A stretch of 64,000 bases of DNA from Mercenaria mercenaria. Its lineage: Eukaryota; Mollusca; Bivalvia; Venerida; Veneridae. The stretch is from the NCBI RefSeq assembly GCF_021730395.1, contig NC_069363.1:51083001-51147000 (forward strand). Direction: 5' to 3'. Numbering within the stretch: position 1 is the first letter of the stretch; each line of letters opens with the position of its first letter. The position numbers and the translations under genes were made by a program. This document shows positions 11,684-26,600 of this stretch, piece after piece. Under the pieces are notes generated by a model. It did no database searches and was not told where the DNA came from. It saw only the letters and a program-made list of their open reading frames with translations.

Positions 11684-14600
11684 GTTTTTTAATCAAATTG
11701 TAGACGCTGTGTAAATTTTGCTCTCATATAAAACTTTAAAGACTAGAACAATTTATAAGTATAGTAGTATTTACTAATTCGTCATAAGGTGCAGTTGAGA
11801 AATGTTTAATTAGAAAATAATAACAAGATCTTCAACGCAATGGATATTTGACATTGCAAAATTTTATTTTTTCTTACAGCTCCTACGTGTGTGTTAATTA
11901 AACCAGATGGGAAGACATTTGACTCGTTTGGATACACAGCAGAGAGCAAGTATGCTGATTTGGCTGCTGAGGAGAAGCATGGAGAATGGTTCTTTTTCAA
12001 AAGATTTAAGATGATGCTTTTCGACAAAATTGTGAGCTTTTAACCTTAAACGTATTTAAGAAAAGATAATTTGGATACTACAGTTCAAACGCATTGTCGA
12101 TGGAACTGAGCTCTGTTCTTACGAAAGTAACGTTTCCCTTAAAAACGTCTGATACCGTCCTAATAAAAGTGTAATTATTTTTCATTTTAAATTTAGTATA
12201 TTCTTTAAGAAAATAAAAGTCCATCTGTTAACGTATGTAACACTCCCTTAACATGTTTATAAGAAATATTACAGATTATATGGGATGCTGGTCATATATT
12301 GAAGTTAAATTTTGCTATATTGTAGAAAATAAGTCGAAATGCTAATATTGAAGATGCATGTGGCAAGCAGTTGCCTGCGAAAAGGGTATTTTCAATGATA
12401 ATCAAATTCTTGAAAGAAGATCTTTTGACTGAATGCAATAGACAACTTGCTGACGCGGTTACCGACAATGATATCCGCTGGGTCCTGACAGTACCTGCTA
12501 TTTGGAATGATGTCGCGAAGCAATTTATGAGAGAATCAGCCATGACGGTATAAAAAAAATCACATATTAGATGTACCGTAGCTTCAAACTTCTGTTCTGT
12601 AGCTGCACACTTAAAGAGGCACCACAAAATAACTTATTGTTTTGTATTTCCATAATGGTAATTATACACGCTTTGCATGAAGAAAATGAGAAATAACAAG
12701 TATCTAGTTACAAATTGACAGTGACATACATAAGGCCAAGACAATGTGTTTAATGTCTAAATATATTGTTAAATTAATGTAGTAGTATGCACAGTACTTG
12801 ATGTTTTAAGGTGAGTTTGGACCACACTTTGTTTGTACAGTGTACGATAGTTATTATTCTATGTTTATAAAACTATACTTAAAAGAGAATGACTAAATAA
12901 GTTTGCAGATGAAGTTGTAAAATACTTTAATTCAGGGAGGGCCTAAACTGTATTATACCAGTATTATCTGAATGATTTGCACGAAGTTCATGTGGGAGGA
13001 AAAAGCAGATCACTAGGTCGTGGTGGGTCTTAAACTTTCAATACTATAGGTCGACAACGTTTTTGAGCCGTGACTAATTTATGCAGGACAGTTGATCCCT
13101 CAAAAGAGGGTAGGAACATACATGTAATACATATTAAAGCGGTATAAGTTATCAATGAATGTAAACGAATGTATGGCCCAAAGGATATGACGTTGGCTTA
13201 AAAAACTTGCTTTTCGAGGTTTACATCTTTTTTAGCAAATTTATGAAGATTTCCCTATGTACAATCAAGTAACCCCTGGGGCTGGGACAATTTGACCCTG
13301 GGGATCAAGATTTGAACAAATTTTGTAGAGGTCCACCAGGCAATGCTACATGTCAAATATCTAAGCTCTAGGCCTTCTGGTTTACTTTTAGAAAATTTTG
13401 AAGATTTTTCTATGTTAATCAAGTAACCCCATGGGGCGGGGTCATTTTGACCCAGGGGGTCATGATTTGAACAAACTGGGTAGAGATCCACTGGGCAATG
13501 CTTCACACCAAATATCTAAGCTTTAGGCCTTCTGGTTTTTGAGAAGAAGTTTTTTTTAAGATTTTCCTATATAAAATCAAGTGACCGACGGACAACGGAC
13601 GCCGGACGCCGGACGGTGACTGATCAGAATAGCTCACCCTGAGCCTTTGGCTCTGGTGAGCTAAAAAATAATAAACCAAACATTATTATTAAAATATATC
13701 AAATGGGTTTTAAAAAGCGTCTTCAAAGATTCTTCACTGAAATGAAATAAAAATAATGTATACTAGAGAAAAAATACGGCCGTAATCTGGGATTGAACCC
13801 GCACCTCACGGTTCTTTACGCTCTACCAATTGCGCAAGCGATATAATCAAATTCATGGTAAAGAAAACAGACATATCAACTTACTCTATAGATATTTTCA
13901 GCCAGGTATGGACAAAATATCGATATAACCGATATAAAGTGTATCATTACGTCACAGCTCAAAACACGCGGTCGAACTATAATCTCATACTTTCGAAACA
14001 AAATATAAGTAATTGATAAAAGTGTAGACAAGTGTTTAGTGTTTTCTGGAATGATAATCTTCCTTTTGTTGATATTAAGGTATTGTGTAGATGTTCGATT
14101 CTTGCATTCAGTCAACCTTGACATGTATTGGTATTTTTATATTTTTTACCTTTATGAGGAAGGAAATATTGACATTTTTATAACCGCCTTTTATAGATGT
14201 ATGTAGGATAATTTTCTTTTCCATATACTGGTTGCAGGATTTGTTCTATAATGGATAAATGACACTACGCCATGACTTCCAGTTTATCAAACTTGCAGAA
14301 CTACCCTAATTTAAAGCTTCGAAGCAAACTATATTCCAGTGTTGCCATCGGCTTCTTGCTTTTACGTTTGAAGATATTTAACAGAAAATAGTCAGAAGGT
14401 GAAATGTGTTCAGCAGGATTGTATACAGTTCTTAATATCTGAGGTTATACAATAGCCTTACGTTGAAGCTGTAGAATGTTCTTTTCATATAATATCTTGG
14501 TAAGATTAATACAATATGAATACCACCTGAATAAACAACTTCCAAAAACATTAAAGAAACTTCTGTGACAAGAGACTCAGTGATGATAATGTAATATTTA

Positions 14601-17600
14601 ACTGGAATCGTTTTAGGCTGGTATCCTTAAAGAGAACCTGACGCTTGCTTTGGAACCAGAAGCTGCTTCTGTTTTCTGTAGACACCTTCCTGTAAATAAG
14701 GAACAGTCTTCATTGGCGTCCATGAGAGCAGGAACAAAGTACATGGTTCTTGATGCTGGAGGTAAGGCTGTTACAGGCAACCATTGATCTAAAAGCATTA
14801 GTATTTAGAGGAGTTTAAAGCCAAATATTTATTATTGTATAAATATCATTGGTGGTATAATATTTTAATTGATTCTATTCACGAGATAATACGCGTAATA
14901 TGACGTGATTCACAAAAACCTGGGTAAAATGGCTTCATTAAACAAGAGGGCCATGAAGGCCCTGTATCGCTCACCTGACCTACTGACCTTAAGATCATCA
15001 AGATTAACATTCTGACCAAGTATCATTAAGATATGGTCATAAATGTGGCCTCTACAGTGTTAACTAGCTTTTCCTTTGATTCAACCTGGTGACCTAGTTT
15101 TTGATCCTACATGACCCAGATTCAAACTGGACCTTGAAATCATCAAGATTAAAATTCTGACCATGTTTCAGGAAGATACAATTATAAATGTGGCCTCTAC
15201 AGTGTTAACAAGCTTTTCCTTTGATCTGACCTTGTGACCTAGTTTTTGATCCCAGATGACCCAATATCGAACTCGTCCAAGATTTTATTAAGGGTAATAC
15301 TCTAACCAAGTTTCATTAAGATTGGACTAAAATTGTGACCTCTAGAATATTAACAAGCTTTTCCTTTGATTTGACCAGGTGACCTAGTTTTTGACCCCAG
15401 ATAACCCAATATCTAACTTTTCTAAGATTTTTTTACGGGTAACATTCTGACCAAGTTTCAGTAAGATTGGGCCAAAATTGTGACCTCTAGAGTGTTAACT
15501 AGCTTTTCCTTTGATTTGACCTGGTGACCTAGTTTTTGACCCTTGATAACCCAATATCAAACTCGTCCAATATTTTATTGAGGGTAACATTCTGACCAAG
15601 TTTCATCAAGATTGGGCCAAATTGTGACCTCTAGAGTGTTAACAAGCTTTTCCTTTGATTTGACCTGGTGACCTAGTTTTTGACTCCAGATGACCTAATA
15701 TAGAATTTGTCCAAGATTTTATAGAGAGTAACATTCTAACCAATTTTCATTAAGATTCGGCCAAAATTGTGACCTCTAGACTGTTAACAGGCTTTTCCTT
15801 TGATTTGACCTGGTGACCTAGTTTTTGACCCCAGATGACCCAATATCAAACTCGTCCAAGATTTTATAGAAAGTAACATTCTGACCAAGTTTCATTCAGA
15901 TTGGGCTAAAATTGTGACCTTTAGAGTGTTAACAGTCAAATTGTTGACGACGGACGACGACGGACGACGGACACAGGGCGATCACAAAAGCTCACCTTTG
16001 AGCACTTCGTGCTCAGGTGAGCTAAAAATAGTAAAATACCTTGTAAAATCGGTCACTATGTATAGTTTATGCCCGTTTAAACTGCCAACTTTCAACATTT
16101 TTTCTAATGTGTTTTATGAAATCGTCAAGGAGAACTTTCACATGAATCAGAGGTGGCAGAATGATGTCAGACACAATGTCATTTATGAAATCGTCACGGA
16201 GAACGTACGCCTCGGCCAGGGCTCGAACTCACGACCAAGCGATCCATAGATCTGTGCTCTCCCTACTAAGCTAAGCGGGCGGGCGTATATTTATGGTGTA
16301 ACAATTAATGTTAAACCATATGTAATGCTTTTGAAGCAGTGAACATAAAAGAAATTAACCTGACAGAAGCTTACACAGTGATTCATGTAATTTGAAATCA
16401 TTAATAGTTTGCCTGTTTTGAGCAGTACTCCTTACAATGAAATTATTGCTTGCTTATGACATTTAACTTTATTTATCGTTTCTCTGTGCTTAAGTAATTT
16501 AGTTTTATCACATATCTTATAAATTAGACTGAGAACACAACAATGTAGACATAGTACTAGAGCCATTTTACGCAATCGAATACCACCGGAAGTAGAACAT
16601 TTATGTCAACACCGGTTTCGTATTTCACGTGAAAACGGCCTAAAACTGAGAGGTTATCAACAAATTATAAAGTTACGGGTACCATGAGGATTTGTCATGC
16701 ATTTAAACGGTAAGTATAATGTTTATGGATTATTCAATACAGTATGAAAGTAAAGTATTACGCTTTAAATGGAAATTATGAAAGAAAAGTCAATAAGAAA
16801 ATATTGACTTTCTACTTTCACTTTCATTGTCGCTTTTTTAAATGCCCAAATATGTTCTTTCTATTATTTTGTTTTTTCTTGTTTTTTGTTTGTAGATACA
16901 TAATCCTATAGCAAATTTTTGTGTGAAATGACAGCTTATTTAAAGCATCTGTGATTAACTGGGCCTAAGTTTACCGATTTTTCCATTTAGAATGACCTTT
17001 GACCTTATAATAGCTTATAGTCTGTTCTATGTATTTTAGCTGTAGTCAGACCAGAATGTAATTGAATTATAATTAATTTAAAAAAACCTGTTGCAAAGTG
17101 TACGAATAGAATAACATGATATCTATATTTATTATTAGTTATTGAAGTATTATAATTACCCCATTTCAGACAGAAGTATAAGCGAACAAATGACACATTA
17201 CAGTGGCTGCAGAAGCTTGAAAAGTTACATAGAGCAAGGACGGTCAAAACAATGAGATAATGCTTCTATGTAATTTCTTTTTAAAGGCAATTTATACAGG
17301 ATGGAAGGCTATCACATACAATGTTTTACAATTCATTTGTAGTTTTATCTCTCTTTATGATGTTGAGAATAGACAAGTCAGTGACATCTAATTAACACAA
17401 GCTATTGACAGTTGATCTATGTAAGGCAGCATTTGATAAAATGCAATTATTGAATGGCTTGCCTATCAGTATTCAAAAGAGAAAACAGTTGACAATTAAC
17501 AGGCAGGCCATTCTTTTAAATGACACCATAAATAAACTTTCACAATTTATTTTTCTTCAGCTTATGGATTTAGGCTGGAAGCCATTCTAAACTATGAACT

Positions 17601-20600
17601 GGTAAATTACATAAGGAGTCATGTAATAATTATAGATGGGATACATTATACTTTTATGGATAATAATAATTTGAAATAATAATATTTTTTAAGATCAAGG
17701 TGTTAAAGTGATTTTATAAAGATGGTGTTATGGTTTTTGCATGATGAGTCTTTTCACAGATTTTATTACTTATATATTTCAGGCTGTCCTACATGTCTAG
17801 TCAGGTTGACAGAAGTGGAAGATGGTCTAGTGGTACAATGATGTACAAATGATACTCTATAATAGGTTTAACATTTAAAAGGTAATTTAATGCCAGTTAT
17901 TAAAATAGCATTCCCTTAACAGATACACAGTGTAAATTTAATTAAAATGATATTATGTAAGTTTCATGTAGGATGGTACAGCCAACTATTTTGAATTAAG
18001 AAATTTTGACTTAGGTAAAGATATCTATTCAGAGTTCTTAAATCATAGCCCTTGAAATGATACAGGGATAAAAGAACTACTATTGTCAGCCACTCAATCA
18101 TGTTTCAAAGTTTTAAACACACTATAGAAATAAACATTTTGTTTAAATATCTTGTTAATGCAATGTTTTCTTGATATCTGTCACTTGATGTTTTCAGTGG
18201 ATTAGAGTCCTAATTTAATGTTAAGTCTGTATTTTTCTGTAATGGAAGTACAAAATTTGTAGGAAGTTGTTTCTTTATTTCAGTGTAAAATGTTCTGTGG
18301 ATTCATATGATGGGAATGCCAGTGTTATTCTGTATGGTTTAATTAAACACAGATATTGATACCTTCAGGTAATTGTTTACAATATTCAAATAGTTACAAT
18401 GTAATTCAGTTATTGATTTGGTATATATCACTTCTAGAGGCTTGTGTAAAGTTTGTTTCCCATGAGACCAGTGGTTAAGTATGATATAAACTTTACACTT
18501 GCAGTAAGAAATTATACAGTACCAAATATTTACAGACTTATGAATGTAACTTTCCAAATATCTTACAATTTTCTCCTGAAATTAATTAAAAGGGTAAACA
18601 CAATTTTATTGTTGTAAGCTTAAAAAGGTAAATGTAAGATATAAAATATGAAGTGTCAAATATAAGGTGTGTTATTTTAAAAGGAATTTAAGATATAGTA
18701 TAAAATGTAGCCTGACATCATAATATTCCAAAATACAAAATATATGCAGACTATATTGGAGTCACACATGTCTATCTGTCCACTTTATATCTTCTACATT
18801 TTTTGAAGGATTTTCATAAAATTAACACCAGTTGTTAAAATGCAGAGTGCATACTGCAAGTCACTAGTTCAAAGGGAACTGGTAACAAAAGAAACAAATA
18901 TAGGAAAGCCATTTGAGACAGAAATTAGAAAAATTGTATTATCGTTTGATAAGTCTGAATATTGGCCTGATAAATATCCCACGGGTTTTCTCTGCAGTTT
19001 TTTTCATTGGTAAACATTGAGTTAGATGTATACCCTTGTGAAAATCTAGGGCACGCATAACCTTCTTCTTTCTATAAAAAATGGACTTGAATGTTCCAGT
19101 ATTGCTTTCATGTAGATCTATAATTAGAAATATATCTATATGACTTTTCCTCTTTAATTGCTTGGCGGATCTTTATTAAACTTGGCCCAAAGGTCTTTAT
19201 TCAAATTTGTTAAAATGGGGGCACTTTAACTGTTGTATTTTATATATCAAACACTAATTATGTCTCCCCAGGAGACATATTGTTTTTGCCCTGTCCGTCC
19301 GTCCGTCCGTCCTTCCGTCCTTCCGTCCGTCCGTCCGTCCGTACGTCACACTTCATTTCCGAGCAATAACTGGAGAACCATTTGACCTAGAGCCTTCAAA
19401 CTTCATAGGGTTGTAGGGCTGCTGGAGTAGACGACCCCTATTGTTTTTGGGGTCACTCCGTCAAAGGTCAAGGTCACAGGGGCCTGAACATTGAAAACCA
19501 TTTCCGATCAATAACTAGAGAACCACTTGACCCAGAATGTTGAAACTTCATAGGATGATTGGTCATGAAAAGTAGATGATCCCTATTGATTTTGGGGTCA
19601 CTCCGTCAAAGGTCAAGGTCACAGGGGCCTGAACATGGAAAACCATTTCCAATCAATAACTAGAGAACCACTTGACCCAGAATGTTGAAACTTCATAGGA
19701 TAATTGGTCATGAAGTGTAGATGACCCCTATCGATTTTGGGGTCACTCCGTCAAAGGTCAAGGTCACAGGGGCCTGAACATTGAAAACCATTTCCGATCA
19801 ATAACTAGAGAACCACTTGACCCAGAATATTGAAACTTCATAGGATGATTGGTCATAAAGAGTAGATGACTCCTATTGATTTTAGGGTCACTCCATCAAA
19901 GGTCAAGGTCACAGGGGCCTGAACATGGAAAACCATTTCCGATCAATAACTAGAGAACCAATTGACCCAGAATGTTGAAACTTCATAGGATGATTGTACA
20001 TGCAAAGTAAATGACCCCTATCGATTTTGGGGTCACTCCATTAAAGGTCAAGGTCACAGGGGCCTGAACATTGAAAACCATTTCCAGTCAGTAACTTGAG
20101 AACCACTTGACCCAGAATGTTGAAACTTAATAGGATGATTGGTCATGCAGAGTAGATGACCCCTAACGATTTTGGGGTCACTCTGAAAGGTCAAGGTCAC
20201 AAGGGCCTGAACATTGAAAACCATTTCTGGTCAGTAACTTGAGAACCACTTCACCCAGAATGTTGAAACTTCATAGGATGATTGAACATGCAGACTAGAT
20301 GGCCCCTATTGATTTTGGGGTCAGTCTATTAAAGGTCAAGGTCACAGTGGCCTGTTCATGTAAAATCATTTTTTGGAAATAACTTGAGAACCACTTGACC
20401 TACAATGTTGAAACTTAATAGGATGATTGGACATGCAGAGTAGATGACCCCTTATTTATTTCGAGGTCACTTGATCAAAGGCCAAGGTCACAGGAGCCTG
20501 AACAGTGACTTGAGAACCACTAGGCCAAGAGTGTTGAAATTTAGCGGGATGACTGGACATGCCAAGTTGATGATCCCTATTGCAGCCAACCATCAGTGTC

Positions 20601-23600
20601 TCTTTGACTTTGGCTCCTGACCCCTATTGACTTCTTGCCTATAGGACTTTGCATTGGGGGAGACATGCGCTTTTTCACAAAAGCATTTTCTAGTGTTACT
20701 ATTTATCTTTCAGTGTGTCATACATATATTTTAGGTCAAATAGTAAAGGTCAGTTTAGTGACTTAGGGTCAGTAATCGCCTCTTGATATATTCTACTAAA
20801 ATGGGTCTTATGCATAAGATATATTTAGGTTTTATTTTACAAGTAACAGTTTGACTTTTATTCTACCTTATATTGAGAAATATACATATTTTGAATATTA
20901 AATGCTGCAGACATGTCGAATACAGAGTTACTACATTATGCATTTGTTTCTTCAGGTATGTCTATGAAATCTTCAGTGTCACCATTCAGCTATGGTTCAA
21001 GATCAGTGTCAGCAACTTGCACAGTTTAGTATAGAGGAGCCTACTGAATCAATTTTGTTACATATTTGCTGTTATTGTAGGCCAGACATGTAGAGAGCAG
21101 CAAGTCCTGTCCAGTCGTGCATGTAAATGTGATTCAGAAACTGAGAATATGTGAACATTACACTGTTATAATTTTCAAAATATTGTGTCTTGTTTTTAAA
21201 GTTGTAAGTTTAAGGTTGGCATAAATTGTTTTTCTCTTTTATAAATCTAAAAAGTGACGGGTCATTATGATTGCAATATCATATTAGTATGACAAAGTTT
21301 ATATTGAACTAAAACACAACTGAAATTTTTGAAATAATCAATGCATTTTCTTCAGTCTTAAAACATTTGTTTATCGTAAGTGCCATGGTCTATAACTCCT
21401 CCGGATTCATATTACTCGTGTTTGGTCCTTTTTAGTTTCACTGAAGAATGGGTGTTTTAGCATCCCGATTTTGTAAAGTGTTGTATGTAAGCTTTTATCT
21501 CAGAATTATGTCTCATCCAAAGGTGGGGAGGCGTATTGTTTTTGCCTTCTCGTCTGTCCATATTAAGCCTGTCCTGCTTTTACAGGACAAACTGCTGGCC
21601 AGATTTCGATGAAACTTCACAGGACTGATCAGTACCAAGCGTAGAGTTGTGCATATCGCTTGCATGTTCCGTTTCGCTGCACTAAATTACAGCCAGAGCA
21701 AAAAATAGAAAAATATTATCGGCTTTCACAGGTCAAACTACTGAACAGATTTTGATGAAACTTCACAGGAGTGATCAGTACCAAGCATATTTTTGCATAT
21801 TGCCGTCACTTTCCGTTTTGCTGCACAAAATAGCCCCATAGCTAAAGGGATACATAGATAGGAAACATGTTTGGTCATAGAAATACCTAAAACACCTTCC
21901 CGTTTGCTAATGAAAAATGTATCAAACTTCTTACACTTGAAACTGTAATAATTGGACATTAAATTCACTGGTTCCATAACTGCCTTTGGCTTTTTTACAA
22001 AATTATTGCCCTTGTTACCTCATTAAGCATCATAAAAGCAGAAAGTTCTATGAAATGTTTGCCTTTGTCATGTATATGTCTTCAGTGTTTTATATTGTTG
22101 TTACTTTTTGTTGTGCCAGTTTGCGGAAGTGAAGACTTAGTTGTCCAAATGGTGTGCATGTGTCCGTCCTGATTTGTTTGTCTGGGCAATATATTATTGA
22201 TTAGTCTTCACGAAACTTTGCAGGTTTATTTCCATAAGTTCCCTGTCAACTTTGATAGTGGCATGGTTACTTTAGAAACCACTGTACAAGTCGAACGTTT
22301 CATATTTTAGATTTTTATCACAATACAGGCTACTGGTTCAAACATTAAGAAGTATAGTACTATAAGGCATTATTTGAACTCTGTCCAGTACCTTTTGATT
22401 TTCTCTGTTACTATGAAATTGCCTTTTCCTAGAAATTGGTTGGCTTATTTTTGGTGAACTTATGTACTTGTACTATATTCATAAAACATTATATAAATCA
22501 TTATATTTCATATAAACAGAATTAAATAAATATTTAAGAACATAGTGTTTTCTTATTGCTAGATGAAACAGACCATAGGTCAAGTTAGGGTCAATTCTGA
22601 CACCTTATATGCAAATTGATAAGGGAGATAACTAGTACTGTCTTAAGTAACCAATATTTAGTACACAGTTACCTTCCCTTTACACAAGTAGGACTATTTG
22701 TTGTTGATCATCTTTTGAACATTATTCCCTTTCTGAAGACAGAACATTGAAAACAAAAGTTGTTGTATCATGCAATTAGATCATATATAACAATATATAC
22801 ATTTTTATTCCATTTTTTAAATGTTCTTTAAATTAGGTACTATGCCTAAGTTACAATGTCTGAAAAGGTCAATTTAACGCATAAATGATATGAAATAGAA
22901 ATAACATTCATATTCGTTGCTTTTGTTATAAATGACACAATTTAATTTTCTATACAGATTTGATTAAACTTTATACTTAAAATATGGCGGTTAAAACGTC
23001 AAAATCAACTTGCAATGGATATAATGTATGAGCGCAAATAATTTTTCTGTAAACAATGTGAAACTGACCCTCTAATTTTAATGTCTACGAACAGATGTTT
23101 TTCAATCAAACCAAAAGAGTCTCATTTATGATTGGTATGTCAAGTTAATTCATATCCTTCTAAATGTTTATAATCCTGAAAACATAAATAAGAGCATACG
23201 AAGAAATGATTAAAGAAATTTTGCAGGTTTCTATTTCTTAATTTGTATCTTATTTCAGATCGTAGATAAATACAAGTCAATAGCTCAGTAATATACTGCA
23301 AACCACGGACCCCCTTACATAAAGTGAATTATAGATAGAGCGTTTCTACTGTGGTCTTAAAGATAAAGTTGAATATGAAATTTCATATAAATATATCAAA
23401 AATATGACCTCAATATTTAGAATAAGTATACAGAACATGTAACAAAAACTAATTGCGGATCAGATGAAACTGATAAATTCCCACGTGACGAAATATGTTT
23501 TCACGCTCGGAAACTATACTATTGTACGGTTTAAAACCAGAACAACATAACTTCGCAATGACAAAAACATGCCACACCACTTTTCAAACACTTATATGAT

Positions 23601-26600
23601 AAGTTAGCAAAGACATGAAAATGGTACTGTGAAATCATTTAATTTCGTGGACTTGAAATTTCGTGGTTTTGGTCAAAACGGCAATTTCGTGGGGATATGA
23701 ATTCGTGGATTTCAACTTTTGAACATAAAATGAATGGGAATTTTACTTGTTCGTTGGGATTAAATTTCGTGGATTGACTCAACCACGAAATCCACGAAAA
23801 TTAGTCCCCCACGAATATTAATGATTTCACAGTATATGATATTAAAACTAGAAATACATTCTGCATGCCCACCTTTGGCCTCTAAGTGTGACCTTGACCT
23901 TAGACCTAGGGATCTGGTTTTTGCGCATGACACTCATTATGGTAAATATTCATGCCATCAAAATCCCACCATGCATGTAGAAGAAATGCTCCGGACAAAC
24001 ATCAATTTGACCTTTGACCTCAAACTGTGACCTTGACCTTTGAGATAGGAACATGGGGTTTGCGCATGACACTCCTTCTCATTGAGGAAAACATTCATGC
24101 CAGATATAAACAAAATTAATCCATGCATGTCAAAGTTATGGTCCGGACAAACTTCAATTTGACCTTTGATCTCCAGCTATGACCTTTGAGATTGGAACAT
24201 AGGGTTTGCGCATGACACTCCTCCTCATTGAGGTAAACATTCATGTCAAATATAAACAAGATTGGTCCATGCATGTCAAAGTTATGGTCCGGACAAACTC
24301 TGACGGGCACGGACGCACACACGCACATACACCGACCCGCCAAAAGTGATGACTATATCGAAATCATCGCAAGCGGGCTCGACAATAAAACAACATTAGT
24401 GTACATGTACGTCACAGTTTTCAACTATGAATAACGCTAATAATATAAAGCCACGCTACTTTTTGTCTACAAATTTACTGCGTAATTGAATATAGTATTT
24501 TCTTTTGTAACGAAAACTGGGTAGAATTCACCTAATCACTTTGTTTGCTTATGATTTATATAAACAAAGAAATTAAGTCTTATTTGAATCTAAAAATAAT
24601 AAATTATATTAATTTAAGGGTGTAAAGCTTTATTGTAAAATGTAAAAGTAATTTAAGTCAATCCGAAGCATGTGACATCTAAGCGTTTCTTGTACGGGAA
24701 CACCGACTACTACAAGGGGAAGAATGAAAACATAGTTACTTAATGTTTTCAGGTGGTACAGTGGACATAACGTTTCATCAGGTTATCGTCGATGACAAAC
24801 TCAGAGAGATACACAAAGCAAGCGGTGGCGCTTGGGGAGGAACGAGGATCGATGACGAGTATGAAAAACTCTTAAAATCTATAGTCGGTAGGTTATTCAA
24901 GATGACTTACCGTAAAATAATACATATTTTGTTTGATCATGATATCTTTTACAACTGATTTACTTCATTTTCACCTTTGGTTCGATTTCTAAGGGGAATT
25001 CCCCTTATATAAGATAATCAGGGAAATAAATTTCACATTCGACTGCTGAAGTATTTGTATTAATAGAAAAAAATGAAGTCTTTAAGTCAGAATGGAAAAT
25101 TTGCATCTGTTTGGTTGTTTCTTTTCTGCCTATCATTGCTGTAAAGCTATTTATTCATAATTATTTTTAAAGAAAAAAAAGTCTAGGCATACGTTTTTCA
25201 CTTGGCGTAAATAAAACGCCATGTCAAAATTTATGCAGACTATAACGCTGCTCGATTAAAAGATAGACAATTATTCTTCCATGACCTTAATTCAATAATG
25301 GTGCTTTCAAGATCCATTACTACATAAATCAAGTGAAAAGGCTACAGCCCTTACAGACGATATGTCAACTTCCGCTTTTAAGCGATTCTGATATAAAGAT
25401 ATCCTCTAATAAATATAGTCGTTTTATTTACTTAATTTATAAACTTCCATCTTGTGATCTTGTGCCGAGTCTTTTCATTGTATAATATATTTATATATAG
25501 CTAAGTTGTATATATATACTTGACTATATATAAATATATATACTTGACAATGAAAAGACTCGGCACAAGATCACAATCACAATATACTTGACTATATATT
25601 AAAATTCTAGATATATGTGCCTGACGTTCTCATATGCAAATTGTTAACTGAACATTTTTATCGGGAAGGTAGGTCTCCATGACTTTTGACTACAATCCGT
25701 GTAAAATTATCTTTATCTGGTGTACTCAGGTCCCGATGTAATGAAGACGTTTAAAGATCAACATTTAGATGATTACGTTGATATGCTACGAGCATTTGAG
25801 ATAAAGAAAAGGGATCTTACTCCTGATGACACTACTAAGATAACTATCCGCATTCCTCCTTCGCTGAATGAATTGGTTCAAGAAATACGTAAGAAACAGC
25901 TGAAGGAAATCATCGCCGAGCCAGTATTTAAAGAGAAGATACAATATGTCAGCGGCAAGCTAAGAGTGGATCCTGTTCTATTCAAAGAACTATTCGAGGA
26001 GACTGTTTCAAGAATCATTCAACATACGAAATCACTTCTACAGGAAGAAACATGTCAGAATTGTTCAACAATACTGATGGTAGGTGGATTTTCCGAATCT
26101 ATAATTCTACAAGAAGCTGTTCGAGATGCTTTTAAAGGTTTCAGAATTATCGTTCCGGAAGGGTCAAGTCTGGTTGTTTTGAAAGGAGCAGTTATATTTG
26201 GCCACTGTCCAACATCCATTGCGGAGAGAGTATGCCGATATACTTATGGTTTACGAAGAAGTCACCGATCATCTGAAAACAAATGCAAACATCCGCCAAC
26301 ATCCACAACAGTAGGAAAGGATGGTATAATGCGCTGTGAAGACCTGTTTCAGATACATGTAAGAAGTGGTGACACCATACATTTGGGAGAGGAACTAATG
26401 ACTGGTACTTATTGTCCAAGATATGATGATCAAACGGAAGTAGGCTTTCATGTTTACGCTTCTGAATCTCCTAATCCTATTCTTGTGACAGAAAAATGCT
26501 GTTTCAAATTAGGCGTTCTGTCGATACCGATCAAAGATACTTCTCTTGGGAGAGACAGACCGTTGGATACAAAATTCCTTTTTGGTGGAACTGAAATCGT

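Noticed and set aside
13777-13852. Functional tRNA gene
   Set aside because: The B box is good, but no proper acceptor stem or anticodon arm can be drawn.
16206-16286. Functional tRNA gene
   Set aside because: A and B boxes are present but the stems are poorly paired and a SINE body follows.
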